The position numbers and the translations under genes were made by a program. A DNA stretch of 64,000 nt from Pedobacter cryotolerans (GTDB lineage: Bacteria; Bacteroidota; Bacteroidia; Sphingobacteriales; Sphingobacteriaceae). The notes under the pieces are model-generated. The model made no database searches. It was given only the letters and a program-made list of their open reading frames with translations, and had not been told where the DNA came from. This document shows positions 35,742 through 44,489 of the stretch, piece by piece (position 1 is the first letter of the stretch; each line of letters starts with the position of its first letter). The stretch is taken from contig NZ_SWBO01000003.1 of assembly GCF_005116475.1 (NCBI RefSeq), positions 372,001-436,000 on the forward strand, in the 5' to 3' direction.

Positions 35742-36380
35742 TTAAACATTAAACACATAAACATAATTGTAAATAAAGTGTGCTAAAGCGCCAAAATTTA
35801 CAAATACATGCCACAGCTCATGACTGTGAAAAAACTTATTCAATGGTTTATCTTTAGCATAATAGTAGGTGCCACCAACGTAAAACACACCGCCAAGTAT
35901 TAGCCAAACAATTGCTGCTATTGGCAAGGTTTGCAACATCTTTTGTAAAAACGGAATAACCAAACAACCCATGGCAATATACAACCCTGTAGAAATTGCC
36001 TGATTTTTTAATCGGTTAAAAATTTTAAGTAAGCAGCCAATTATGGCAATAGACCAAACCAAACCGAACAACAACCAACGTAACCCTCCCTCAAAAATTA
36101 GGAGTGCTGTTGGTGTAAACGAACCAGCAATCATCAAGTAAATACAGCAATGGTCAAACTTTTGCCAAAACCTAATGCCATATTCTGTTTTAGGTACGCT
36201 GTGGTAAATTGCACTTACCCCGAACAAAACAATAATACCTATTCCATATACATACGCTGCCGTATATTCGAAATAGGTATTGGCCTTTTGCAGCAATAAA
36301 TACAAACCTGGTATTGCCAGCAAGGCAGGTATTACATGTGTAATAAAGTTACCTGGTTCACGAACGTATTTATTGTTCAT
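35742..36380 (-). CDS. Hemolysin III family membrane protein
   Basis: This 212-residue protein has seven transmembrane helices and the conserved metal-site residues of the PAQR/HlyIII superfamily: SAIYHSVPK in the second helix region, KFDHCCIYLMI, and SHELWHVFVNFGA near the C-terminus. Bacterial members are putative membrane hydrolases of unknown substrate. It overlaps the rbfA end by 11 bases, so the two are translationally coupled. Confidence 0.93.
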   Translation of the reverse strand: MNNKYVREPGNFITHVIPALLAIPGLYLLLQKANTYFEYTAAYVYGIGIIVLFGVSAIYHSVPKTEYGIRFWQKFDHCCIYLMIAGSFTPTALLIFEGGLRWLLFGLVWSIAIIGCLLKIFNRLKNQAISTGLYIAMGCLVIPFLQKMLQTLPIAAIVWLILGGVFYVGGTYYYAKDKPLNKFFHSHELWHVFVNFGALAHFIYNYVYVFNV

Positions 36381-36759
36381 TAGCTTCTTCGTCTCTTTGT
36401 TCTTGCGTACGTTCTTTTGCTATTTTATCAAATATTTTATCCATGTGCTCCACATATTCATTGGTATCATCAACAAAAAAGGTAAGCGTTGGTATAACTC
36501 TAGCTTGGTGACGAATACGTGAACCTAATTTATATCTAATCTCGCTCGAGTGAGAATTAACCGTAGCTAAAGATAAGCTGGTATTGTTGGTATTTAAAAA
36601 GCTTAAATATACTTTTGCAACTGCCAAATCTGGCGAAACACGAACCTTTGTAATGGTAACTAATGTATTCGGCAAATAAGCAGCGCCTTCTCTCTGAAAA
36701 ATAGCAGCAAGCTCTTCTTGTAATAATCCTGCAAACTTCTGTTGTCTTTTACTTTCCAT
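36370..36759 (-). CDS. rbfA: Ribosome-binding factor A
   Basis: The 129-residue protein starts MESKRQQKFAGLLQEELAAI and shows the RbfA KH-like core (LVTITKVRVSPDLAVAKVYL). RbfA assists maturation of the 30S subunit. The frame stays open to 36798, but the added residues (MSFDKLRMT) are translated from a dispersed repeat, so the start is 36759. The C-terminal tail is rich in charged residues (KERTQEQRDEEANE). Hemolysin III follows with an 11-base overlap. Confidence 0.94.
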   Translation of the reverse strand: MESKRQQKFAGLLQEELAAIFQREGAAYLPNTLVTITKVRVSPDLAVAKVYLSFLNTNNTSLSLATVNSHSSEIRYKLGSRIRHQARVIPTLTFFVDDTNEYVEHMDKIFDKIAKERTQEQRDEEANEQ

Positions 36760-36771
36760 AATTTTATATTT

Positions 36772-36883
36772 TGTCATCCTGAGCTTGTCGAAGGACAATT
36801 CAAAGGATTTATTTTATCAATATTACTATTCCGAGCTCATTTAAATAAATTAAGCAGTCGTTTCGACAAGCTCAACGTGACAA
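36772..36883. repeat. Inverted pair of the GTCATnCTGAGCTTGTCGAA repeat
   Basis: The arm at 36772-36797 and the inverted arm at 36861-36883 are members of the commonest repeat family of the window. They lie between hflX and rbfA and run into the 5' side of rbfA. Confidence 0.9.
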
Positions 36884-36901
36884 CGCTTTAATTATCTAAG
36901 G

Positions 36902-38101
36902 CTAATACAATAACTTGTCGTAAGGAAAACGCGAAACATGTATTGCTTTCACTTTCTCGTACAACAACTCTTTAAACTCTTCTACATTTTCCTTTTGAGT
37001 GGCCGAGATAAAAATTGCTGGGGCATTGTTATGCGCCATCCAAGTCTTTTTAAAATCTGCTAAAGTTAACGGCGCAGGTTCTTCTTCGGCTAAATTAAAC
37101 TCATCGTGGTCTGGTGTAACATAAGCATCAATTTTATTAAAAATCATGATGGTATCTTTATCCCTTGCCCCTAATTCATTTAACGTTTCATTAACTGTAT
37201 GTATCTGGTCTTCAAAATTTGGATGCGAAACATCCACCACGTGCACCAAAATATCAGCTTCTCTAACCTCATCTAAAGTAGATTTAAAACACTCTACCAA
37301 ATGGTGAGGCAGTTTTCTGATAAATCCAACAGTATCCGATAGTAAAAAAGGTAAATTTTCAATCACTACTTTACGTACTGTAGTATCTAAAGTTGCGAAT
37401 AATTTATTTTCTGCAAAAACATCGGATTTAGCCAACATATTTAAAATGGTAGACTTACCCACGTTGGTATAGCCCACCAAAGCCACACGAATTAAAGCAG
37501 TTCTATTTTTACGTTGCGTTTCGTTTTGTCGATCAATCAATTTCAAACGCTCTTTTAGCAGCGTAATTTTATCTAAAATTAAACGTCTATCTGTTTCAAT
37601 TTGCGATTCACCCGGACCACGCATCCCAATACCACCTTTTTGACGTTCTAAGTGGGTCCACAAACGCGTTAATCGAGGCAACAAATATTGCAATTGCGCC
37701 AATTCTACTTGTGTTTTTGCTTGTGCAGTTTGTGCTCTACCCGCAAAAATATCGAGAATTAAATTACTTCTATCTAAAATTTTAACCTGTAGCTCACGCT
37801 CAATATTACGCAGTTGCGATGGCGATAATTCATCATCAAAAACCACCATATCAATTTCTTCAGCCTTAACGTAAGCCTGTATTTCTTCTAATTTACCGGT
37901 TCCAACAAACGTTGCCCTATCAGGTTTCAACATTTTTTGGGTAAAGTTTTTTTCTACTTTACCACCAGCAGTATCTACCAAAAAGGCTAATTCATCTAAG
38001 TATTCTTTAGTTTGTTCTGGTTTTTCGCCAGGCCTAATTACCCCAACAAGCACAGCACGTTCTTGCTTCAGGGCAGTATCATAAGTTTTCTGTTTTCCCA
38101 T
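36902..38101 (-). CDS. hflX: GTPase HflX
   Basis: The 399-residue protein has the HflX N-terminal domain (VDTAGGKVEKNFTQK, RATFVGTGKLEEI), a central coiled region, and the G domain with VALVGYTNVGKSTIL (Walker A), DTVGFIRKLPHHLVE and the G4 motif IFNKID. HflX binds ribosomes and splits stalled ones under stress. It leads the hflX-rbfA-hemolysin III run on the - strand. Confidence 0.95.
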   Translation of the reverse strand: MGKQKTYDTALKQERAVLVGVIRPGEKPEQTKEYLDELAFLVDTAGGKVEKNFTQKMLKPDRATFVGTGKLEEIQAYVKAEEIDMVVFDDELSPSQLRNIERELQVKILDRSNLILDIFAGRAQTAQAKTQVELAQLQYLLPRLTRLWTHLERQKGGIGMRGPGESQIETDRRLILDKITLLKERLKLIDRQNETQRKNRTALIRVALVGYTNVGKSTILNMLAKSDVFAENKLFATLDTTVRKVVIENLPFLLSDTVGFIRKLPHHLVECFKSTLDEVREADILVHVVDVSHPNFEDQIHTVNETLNELGARDKDTIMIFNKIDAYVTPDHDEFNLAEEEPAPLTLADFKKTWMAHNNAPAIFISATQKENVEEFKELLYEKVKAIHVSRFPYDKLLY

Positions 38102-38329
38102 GTGTTATTTACAAAGATACAAAAACTAAGTTCGTTTAGCTTTTCAGTTACAAAACCTTACGCTTAAATTAATGTTTCATTTTTTTTGAAAAGCAATTGT
38201 AGCAATCTATCGGATCATTCAGTCTTGCTATTTCTGCCTGCTGGCAAACAGACGTTTTACTCTGGTGCAACTCCTAAAAGGTTTGCCCCTTAGTGCTCAC
38301 TCAATGTTTTTAAGTTAAATGCAAACGCT

Positions 38330-38374
38330 GTCAGTCTGAGCGTCTGCCTGCGGTAGGCAGGCGCTCAGACTGAC
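38330..38374. repeat. 45-base near-perfect palindrome
   Basis: The stem GTCAGTCTGAGCGTCTGCCT pairs with AGGCAGGCGCTCAGACTGAC, with one G-T mismatch and a 5-base loop. It combines the GTCAGTCTGAGC repeat with a CTGCCTGC core. There is no T-run, so it is not a standard terminator. Confidence 0.92.
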
Positions 38375-38495
38375 AATTATTTTTTATTTTCCTCTTAACT
38401 TAATGACAATGCATACTCACTCCTATCCTTTAGGTTTATAATACACCCGTTTCCGCTGCTATGAGGGATTTTAATTGCAACAGCCTAAGTTTGCT

Positions 38496-38620
38496 AGCCC
38501 GGATTGTAGCGATATCATTTTTGTTTACGGATTTAAACTTACGAAGTCTGGATGGCTTTATGGAAAGAGACTTCGTAAGTTTTTAGTAGAGCACAAAAAT
38601 ATTTAGCGAAAAGCTGGACG
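38496..38620. ncRNA. Candidate structured repeat or small RNA element
   Basis: The outer ends AGCCCGGATTGTAGCGAT and TTAGCGAAAAGCTGGACG face each other. Inside, ATTTTTGT (38517-38524) can pair with ACAAAAAT (38593-38600), and an inner hairpin has a perfect 15-base stem (38535-38549 with 38568-38582). The layout is that of a folded mobile or regulatory element; identity not established. Confidence 0.4.
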
Positions 38621-38685
38621 AACATTAACCATAGCAATGTTTTTGCGCTTCGAATAAAAGATAGCGTTAAAAAACTAAATATTAT

Positions 38686-38693
38686 TACCTTTG
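38686..38693 (+). promoter_or_regulatory. Candidate -7 box for prfC
   Basis: TACCTTTG is an exact match to the Bacteroidetes TAnnTTTG -7 box, about 100 bases before the prfC start. A 13-codon ORF (ATG at 38700) lies directly downstream. Confidence 0.5.
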
Positions 38694-38793
38694 CAGCAAA
38701 TGAAAAATACAGCCATATTATTCTCTTTAAGGTTTTTATAAAGCCTTTGCTGTTTTAATTATTTGTTTTCTCCCAATTATCAATACAACATTC

Positions 38794-40374
38794 ATGGTTA
38801 ATCCCGAAATAGAAAAAAGAAAAACGTTTGCAATTATAAGTCACCCCGATGCTGGTAAAACTACCTTAACAGAGAAGTTTTTGCTTTTTGGCGGTGCTAT
38901 TAACACGGCTGGTGCGGTAAAACGTAACAAAGCCAACCAAAGCAATACGTCAGATTTCATGGAAATTGAGCGTCAGCGTGGTATTTCGGTGGCTACTTCG
39001 GTAATGGGTTTTGAGTATAAAGATAAACGGATTAATATTTTAGATACGCCTGGGCACAAAGATTTTGCCGAAGATACTTACCGTACTTTATCGGCAGTAG
39101 ACAGTGTAATTTTGGTAGTAGATTGTGTGAAAGGTGTGGAGGAACAGACTGAAAAACTGATGTCGGTTTGTAGAATGAGGAATACGCCAGTAATTATTTT
39201 CGTAAATAAAATGGATAGAGAGGGTAAAGAACCTTTCGATTTATTGGATGAAATTGAGCAGAAATTAAATATTAGTCTTTGCCCGCTTTCGTGGCCAATT
39301 GGGCAAGGACATACTTTTAAAGGAGTTTATAGCATTTATAATAACCACTTAAACTTATTTAACTCAGACAAAACTAAGGTTACGGATTCGGTGGTTGCGG
39401 TAAGTGATTTAAATGATGAGGCTTTGCTTGATTATTTAAAAGAAAGCGAAGTACAAGGTTTAAAAGATGATACCGAATTGGTTGATGGAGTTTATGGCAA
39501 ATTAGATAAAAGCTTATACACCGATGGTTTATTAGCGCCAGTATTTTTTGGTTCTGCAATTAATAACTTTGGGATAAAAGAGATTTTAGATACTTTTATA
39601 GAAATAGCCCCTAGCCCTAGATTACGTGAAGCGGAAGAAAGAGATGTGTTGGTAGAGGAGAAAAATTTTAGTGGCTTTGTGTTTAAAATCCACGCCAATT
39701 TGGACCCAAAACACCGCGATAGAATTGCGTTTTTAAGAATTTGCTCGGGCAAGTTTGAGCGTAATAAATTTTATTATCATACCCGCCAAAACAAAAAGCT
39801 AAAATTTAGCAATCCGATGGATTTTATGGCCAACGAGAAAAGCATTGTTGAAGAAGCTTGGCCAGGTGATGTGGTTGGTTTGTATGATAGTGGCAACTTT
39901 AAAATTGGCGATACTTTAACCGAAGGTGAAAAATTACAGTTTAAAGGTATTCCGAGTTTTTCTCCAGCAATTTTTAAAGAAGTTGAGAATATGGATCCAA
40001 TGCGAACAAAGCAATTGGAAAAAGGCATTGAGCAATTAACTGATGAAGGTGTTGCACAATTATTTGTAATGCAACCCGGAAATAGAAAAGTGATTGGCGC
40101 AGTTGGTGAGTTACAGTTTGAGGTAATTAGCTTTAGGTTAGAGCATGAATATGGCGCAAAATGTAGGTTCCGTACCTTAACTTATAGCAGATCGAGATGG
40201 GTAACCTCTACTGATAACAAAAAGTTAGAGGAGTTTGTAAAACGTAAACAACAACATATTGGGGTTGATAAGGAAGGTCATCCAGTTTATTTAGCTGATA
40301 ACGATTTTATGATTGATATGACGAAGAGGGATTACCCGGATATTGAGTTCCATACAACGAGTGAGTTTAAATAA
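38794..40374 (+). CDS. prfC: Peptide chain release factor 3
   Basis: This 526-residue translational GTPase removes RF1/RF2 from the ribosome after termination. It has the P-loop [20 protein letters not shown], the [10 protein letters not shown] switch region, [14 protein letters not shown] and NKMDREG. The C-terminal domain ([19 protein letters not shown]) matches RF3 rather than EF-G. It has its own promoter and terminator. Confidence 0.96.
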   Translation: MVNPEIEKRKTFAIISHPDAGKTTLTEKFLLFGGAINTAGAVKRNKANQSNTSDFMEIERQRGISVATSVMGFEYKDKRINILDTPGHKDFAEDTYRTLSAVDSVILVVDCVKGVEEQTEKLMSVCRMRNTPVIIFVNKMDREGKEPFDLLDEIEQKLNISLCPLSWPIGQGHTFKGVYSIYNNHLNLFNSDKTKVTDSVVAVSDLNDEALLDYLKESEVQGLKDDTELVDGVYGKLDKSLYTDGLLAPVFFGSAINNFGIKEILDTFIEIAPSPRLREAEERDVLVEEKNFSGFVFKIHANLDPKHRDRIAFLRICSGKFERNKFYYHTRQNKKLKFSNPMDFMANEKSIVEEAWPGDVVGLYDSGNFKIGDTLTEGEKLQFKGIPSFSPAIFKEVENMDPMRTKQLEKGIEQLTDEGVAQLFVMQPGNRKVIGAVGELQFEVISFRLEHEYGAKCRFRTLTYSRSRWVTSTDNKKLEEFVKRKQQHIGVDKEGHPVYLADNDFMIDMTKRDYPDIEFHTTSEFK

Positions 40375-40381
40375 GAATTCA

Positions 40382-40416
40382 AACCTCGTAGGTTTTTGAA
40401 ACCTACGAGGTTTTGT
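40382..40416. terminator. Terminator between prfC and the aminotransferase gene
   Basis: AACCTCGTAGGTTT and AAACCTACGAGGTT form a strong stem followed by TTTTGT. It lies between two convergent genes and may serve both. Confidence 0.85.
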
Positions 40417-40419
40417 ATT

Positions 40420-41673
40420 TTACTTCAACTTACCCAAAGCCGCTTTAATTCTAGGCAACATAGCTGCAATATCTTGTAAAGAACAACCACCAATTGATGC
40501 TCTAAACCAAGGCATATTTTCGTCATTTCCAAAAGCAGAAAAAGGAACTAATGCCGTTTGTGCTTCTTTGATTAAATAGAAATTTACATCCGCACTATTT
40601 TTTAATACATCTCCTGCAGGGGTTGTTTTACCGATATAATCGATTTTTAAAGTCAAGTAAATTGCTCCCATTGGGATAACAGAATCTACATTAAAACCTT
40701 CATTTTTTAAAGCTTGAAATCCATGGTGCAATTCATCTAAACTGGCTTGAACTTGCGCTTTGAAACTACTTAAAAATTCATCAACCAATGTTTTGTTTTT
40801 AAAATAACTTGCTACAGCAACTTGCTCTGCCTTTGGTGCCCAAGCGCCAATATGGCCCAATAAAGATTTCATTTTACCGATTACATTTTCTGGTCCGAAA
40901 GCCCAACCAACACGTACACCAGTTGCAGCCAAACATTTAGAAATACCATCAATATAAATCACATAATCTTTTAACTCAGGACGCAAACTAACAGGATTTA
41001 CATGTTCCTTATCAAAAGTTAGCAACGAATAAATCTGATCGTACATGATGTACAAAGGTTTTTCATCCGCTTTGCGTGATTTATTTTCTTCTATGACGAT
41101 ATCACAGATTTCTTCCAACTGTTGTTGCGTAAACATGGTGCCAGTTGGGTTTAGCGGAGAGCACAAAGCCAATAAAGTAGCGCCTTTTAAATGCGGTTTC
41201 AGCTGTGCTGCAGTTGGCATAAAGTTATTTTCAACCGTAGTTTCTACCGCAATCCCTTTTGCTGATGACAAATGACAATAGTGGTTATTATTCCAAGATG
41301 GTGCAGGATAAATTACCGTATCTCCGGGATCTATCAATGCCAAATAGGTTGCATAAATTAACGGACGAGAACCACCAGCAATTAAAATTTCATTGATTTT
41401 ATAATCTAGTTCGTAACGGTCTTTTAAAATCTCAACTACTGTTTCGCGTAATGGCAAAATACCATCTGCTGGCGGATAATTGGTATGCCCATCGCGATAA
41501 GCTTGCACAATTGCATCTTCTAATGGAGCTGGAATTGGGAAGATGGATGAATCGAAATCGCCAATAGTAAGGTTAGCAATTTGCGCACCCTTACGTTTCA
41601 TGTCATTAACTTCGTTGCCTATTTTGATGATTTCTGAGCCGATAAGTGTGTTTGCTAATACTGATACATTCAT
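40420..41673 (-). CDS. Pyridoxal-phosphate aminotransferase, class I/II
   Basis: The 417-residue enzyme has the fold I aminotransferase pattern: LTIGDFDSSIFPIP, AGGSRPLIYATYLALIDPGD, CSPLNPTGTMF, and the PLP lysine in IDGISKCLAATGVRVGWAFG near residue 240. It resembles aspartate-type aminotransferases of the Bacteroidota; the exact substrate is not clear from sequence. It converges with prfC and is followed upstream by a 419-base gap. Confidence 0.9.
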   Translation of the reverse strand: MNVSVLANTLIGSEIIKIGNEVNDMKRKGAQIANLTIGDFDSSIFPIPAPLEDAIVQAYRDGHTNYPPADGILPLRETVVEILKDRYELDYKINEILIAGGSRPLIYATYLALIDPGDTVIYPAPSWNNNHYCHLSSAKGIAVETTVENNFMPTAAQLKPHLKGATLLALCSPLNPTGTMFTQQQLEEICDIVIEENKSRKADEKPLYIMYDQIYSLLTFDKEHVNPVSLRPELKDYVIYIDGISKCLAATGVRVGWAFGPENVIGKMKSLLGHIGAWAPKAEQVAVASYFKNKTLVDEFLSSFKAQVQASLDELHHGFQALKNEGFNVDSVIPMGAIYLTLKIDYIGKTTPAGDVLKNSADVNFYLIKEAQTALVPFSAFGNDENMPWFRASIGGCSLQDIAAMLPRIKAALGKLK

Positions 41674-42092
41674 ATTCTTGGTTTTAAAAATAAATGCCCA
41701 AAGATACTAAAAACCATCGGAATTAGCTGTCTGTGGGCATTTTATGAGAATAGGATGTCGTTTATAAGTAAAACTAAAAACCAGTAGCCTAACTTGTCAT
41801 TTAATCTGTAAACTACTGCCCCCAACTCATGTTAAATAAACCCAAATGATAGCTGTTATCCTTTTTATTTTGGCGCACTACACCGCATTAAGTGTCATGC
41901 TGAGCTTGTCGAAGCGCTTTTGCCTCGGAGATCCTTCGCTGCACTCTGGATGACAAAACGAGCTAAATTTAGCGTCATATCTATCGATTTTTGTGAAATA
42001 AATTACCCCTCAAGATGACAAAAACAAAAAGATAAAAGTGTTCAGCAGGACTACCACAACCAATGAACATTAGATACCTACATTTTCAAACC
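41674..42092. other. 419-base intergenic region
   Basis: It holds one inverted dispersed repeat (41892-41957: GTCATGCTGAGCTTGTCGAA to CTGGATGACA). Apart from that I see no gene, terminator or recognisable promoter. Confidence 0.7.
41892..41957. repeat. Dispersed repeat GTCATGCTGAGCTTGTCGAA
   Basis: The left arm is a full copy of the family; the right arm CCTTCGCTGCACTCTGGATGACA is its diverged inverse. Confidence 0.88.
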
Positions 42093-42884
42093 CTATTTAA
42101 TCACAATTTTTGCTGCAATTGGCAAATGGTCTGATGCTTGATGTTCTTGGATAACCTCGTGATTTAGAACCACTATATTTTCAGCTTTTTTAAAGGTAAT
42201 AAAATCGATGGCCTCTTTGGGTTTTACAACCGGAATGGTAAATGCACAATCGTTACAGGTTCTGGTAAAGGTTTCATCTAATAATTGAATGGTTTTTGAT
42301 TTAGGTTTTGCATTAAAATCGCCAGCAACAATAAAAGGTAATGTTTCATTTGCTGCTTGTTTTGCTATTTCCGCTACTTGTATCAACCTTAAATCTTCAT
42401 TTCTAACATGATCTAAGTGTGTTGAGGAAAACTTAATTTTTTTGCCGCTATTGAGCTTTAAAGTTACAGTAGCCAATACCCTATCTTCCGCTTTGCGACC
42501 ATCAATTCTTGAAAATGTAAGTTTATTTGCTTCCTCAATAGGAAATTTAGACAAAACGGCAACGCCATAATCGCCACCATCGTGATCTATAGCTTTAGCA
42601 AAATAATAATGCATATTTAGTTTTTTTGCCAAATACGCTGCTTGATCTACGTTTCCAGATCTTTTGATATTTACATCAACCTCTTGCAGCGCCACTAAAT
42701 CTGGATTTTGCTTCGCAATTACATTGGCAATAGCATCTAAATCTATCACATCTGGCTTTGCTGGCGGATTACCGTGATGAATATTGTAACAAACAATGGT
42801 TAGTGTGTCTGCCTTTTGGGCAAATGTGTTGATACCGATGAGTGTTAAAAATAGAATTGAAAAGGTGAGTATAACAGCTTTCAT
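42093..42884 (-). CDS. Exported endonuclease/exonuclease/phosphatase family protein
   Basis: The 263-residue product has a signal peptide (NTFAQKAD). The EEP fold is shown by LTIVCYNIHHG, PDLVALQEVDVNI, STHLDHVRN, FIVAGDFNAKP and EHQASDHLPIAA, which supply the metal and catalytic residues (Asn, Glu, Asp, His). Exported members cleave phosphodiesters of nucleic acids or lipids; substrate unknown. It lies downstream of argH on the same strand. Confidence 0.92.
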   Translation of the reverse strand: MKAVILTFSILFLTLIGINTFAQKADTLTIVCYNIHHGNPPAKPDVIDLDAIANVIAKQNPDLVALQEVDVNIKRSGNVDQAAYLAKKLNMHYYFAKAIDHDGGDYGVAVLSKFPIEEANKLTFSRIDGRKAEDRVLATVTLKLNSGKKIKFSSTHLDHVRNEDLRLIQVAEIAKQAANETLPFIVAGDFNAKPKSKTIQLLDETFTRTCNDCAFTIPVVKPKEAIDFITFKKAENIVVLNHEVIQEHQASDHLPIAAKIVIK

Positions 42885-42912
42885 ATTATTGATATTAATG
42901 AGCTATCGCTTT

Positions 42913-42940
42913 AAGATTGCTTCGTTCCTCGCAATGACGA
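42913..42940. repeat. Dispersed repeat AGATTGCTTCGTTCCTCGCA
   Basis: A single copy of the ATTGCTTCG...CGCAATGACGA family sits immediately downstream of the argH stop. Confidence 0.85.
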
Positions 42941-42941
42941 A

Positions 42942-44273
42942 TTAACGAACCAAATTTTCAATTGCTTTATTTACTTTTTCGAAACCAAACTGACTTAAAG
43001 TTTGCTCCATTGCAGCAGTAATTTCTTGGTTCATTAAGTTGCCGATGCTGCCTTCGTGCGTATGTTTTAAATCGTATTGGGGTTTAAAAGTTCCTATTTC
43101 TATTTGCTCGCCAACCACTTTATAAGCATCTCTAAAAGGCATTCCGTTTAGCGCAAGCTCGTTTACCACTTCTACGCTAAAGAGGTAATCGTACATTTTA
43201 TCTTTTAAAATATCTTCTTTTATACTGATATTTTGAAGCATGAAGGTTGCAATTTCTAAGCACTCGTTCAACGAGATAAAGGCAGGGAAAAGGTTTTCTT
43301 TTAACAACTGTAGATCTCTGTGGTAACCCGATGGCAAATTGGTGGTCATCATGGCTATTTCATTTGGCAGAGCCTGAATTTTATTACAGCGAGAACGGAT
43401 TAGTTCAAAAACATCTGGATTTTTTTTGTGAGGCATGATGCTTGAACCTGTAGTAAGTTCTGATGGGAAACTGATAAAACTAAAGTTCTGATTGATAAAC
43501 AAACAAACATCCATTGCCATTTTTGCTAGCGTTGCGGCTACAGATGACATCGCTTGTGCCAAAATTCTTTCTGTTTTACCACGACCCATTTGTGCATAAA
43601 CCACATTGTAATTTAAACTTTCAAAACCTAAAAGTGAAGTAGTTAAAGTTCTATTTAACGGAAACGAGGAACCATAACCAGCAGCCGAACCCAATGGATT
43701 TTTATTGGTAATTTTCCAGGCAGCAAGCATCAGTTCCATGTCATCGGCTAAACTTTCGGCATAGGCACCAAACCACAAACCAAAAGAAGAAGGCATGGCA
43801 ATTTGCAAGTGTGTGTAACCAGGTAATAATTTGCTTTTGTGCTCTTCACTTAACAGGATGAGCTGCTTAAATAAAACTTCGGTATTACCTACCATTTCTT
43901 CAATGCAACTACGGAAATACAATTTCAAATCAACCAAAACTTGATCGTTACGTGAGCGACCGCTATGAATTTTCTTACCTGCTTCGCCAATGCGTTGTGT
44001 TAATAACCACTCTACTTGCGAGTGTACATCTTCTACGCTATCATCAATGGTAAACTTACCATCTTCAATTTCTTTGTAGATGATTTTTAAGGCGTCCTGT
44101 ATTTCAGCTAGTTCATCGGTTGTTAATAAATTAATACTAGCCAACATTTCTACATGCGCCAATGAGCCTAAAACGTCAAAAGCCGCCATCTGTAAATCCA
44201 ATTCGCGGTCTTTACCAACTGTAAATGTTTCAATGCTTTTATTTACTTCAATACCTTTTTGCCAAATTTTCAT
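42942..44273 (-). CDS. argH: Argininosuccinate lyase
   Basis: This 443-residue enzyme performs the last step of arginine synthesis, splitting argininosuccinate into arginine and fumarate. The family signature GSSIMPHKKNPDVFE (catalytic Ser loop) and SGYHRDLQL are clear, as are HSGRSRNDQV and TGYTHLQIAMPSSFG-like segments. It is on the same strand as the rest of the arg cluster but is separated from argE by an S9 peptidase gene on the opposite strand, so it needs its own promoter. Confidence 0.96.
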   Translation of the reverse strand: MKIWQKGIEVNKSIETFTVGKDRELDLQMAAFDVLGSLAHVEMLASINLLTTDELAEIQDALKIIYKEIEDGKFTIDDSVEDVHSQVEWLLTQRIGEAGKKIHSGRSRNDQVLVDLKLYFRSCIEEMVGNTEVLFKQLILLSEEHKSKLLPGYTHLQIAMPSSFGLWFGAYAESLADDMELMLAAWKITNKNPLGSAAGYGSSFPLNRTLTTSLLGFESLNYNVVYAQMGRGKTERILAQAMSSVAATLAKMAMDVCLFINQNFSFISFPSELTTGSSIMPHKKNPDVFELIRSRCNKIQALPNEIAMMTTNLPSGYHRDLQLLKENLFPAFISLNECLEIATFMLQNISIKEDILKDKMYDYLFSVEVVNELALNGMPFRDAYKVVGEQIEIGTFKPQYDLKHTHEGSIGNLMNQEITAAMEQTLSQFGFEKVNKAIENLVR

Positions 44274-44489
44274 CGTGTTTTTTATTTTCTATGGTAATGA
44301 AGTTTGCTTACGCAATTTTCATTACTATATTTTCGAGCTTTAAAATGCCCGGTAAAAGTACAAATAATACATAAGAATAGGGAATAAGCTAAATTTATTG
44401 AGCAAACACAACATTGTTGCATTTAATTATTTGATGAAGTATTTATTCTGCTTTTTATATCTTAATTTAGCGTAAACAAACCGTTAATT

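Larger units (their letters stand above)
38102..38793. other. 692-base intergenic region with repeats and a structured element
   Basis: No protein gene was found here. It contains a 45-base GC-rich hairpin (38330-38374), a structured repeat-like element (38496-38620) and the prfC promoter (38686-38693). The remaining sequence (38102-38329 and 38375-38495) shows nothing I can name. Confidence 0.7.

Noticed and set aside
38102..38793. Possible tRNA or CRISPR in the large gap before prfC
   Set aside because: No cloverleaf with a T-loop and no evenly spaced direct repeats were seen.
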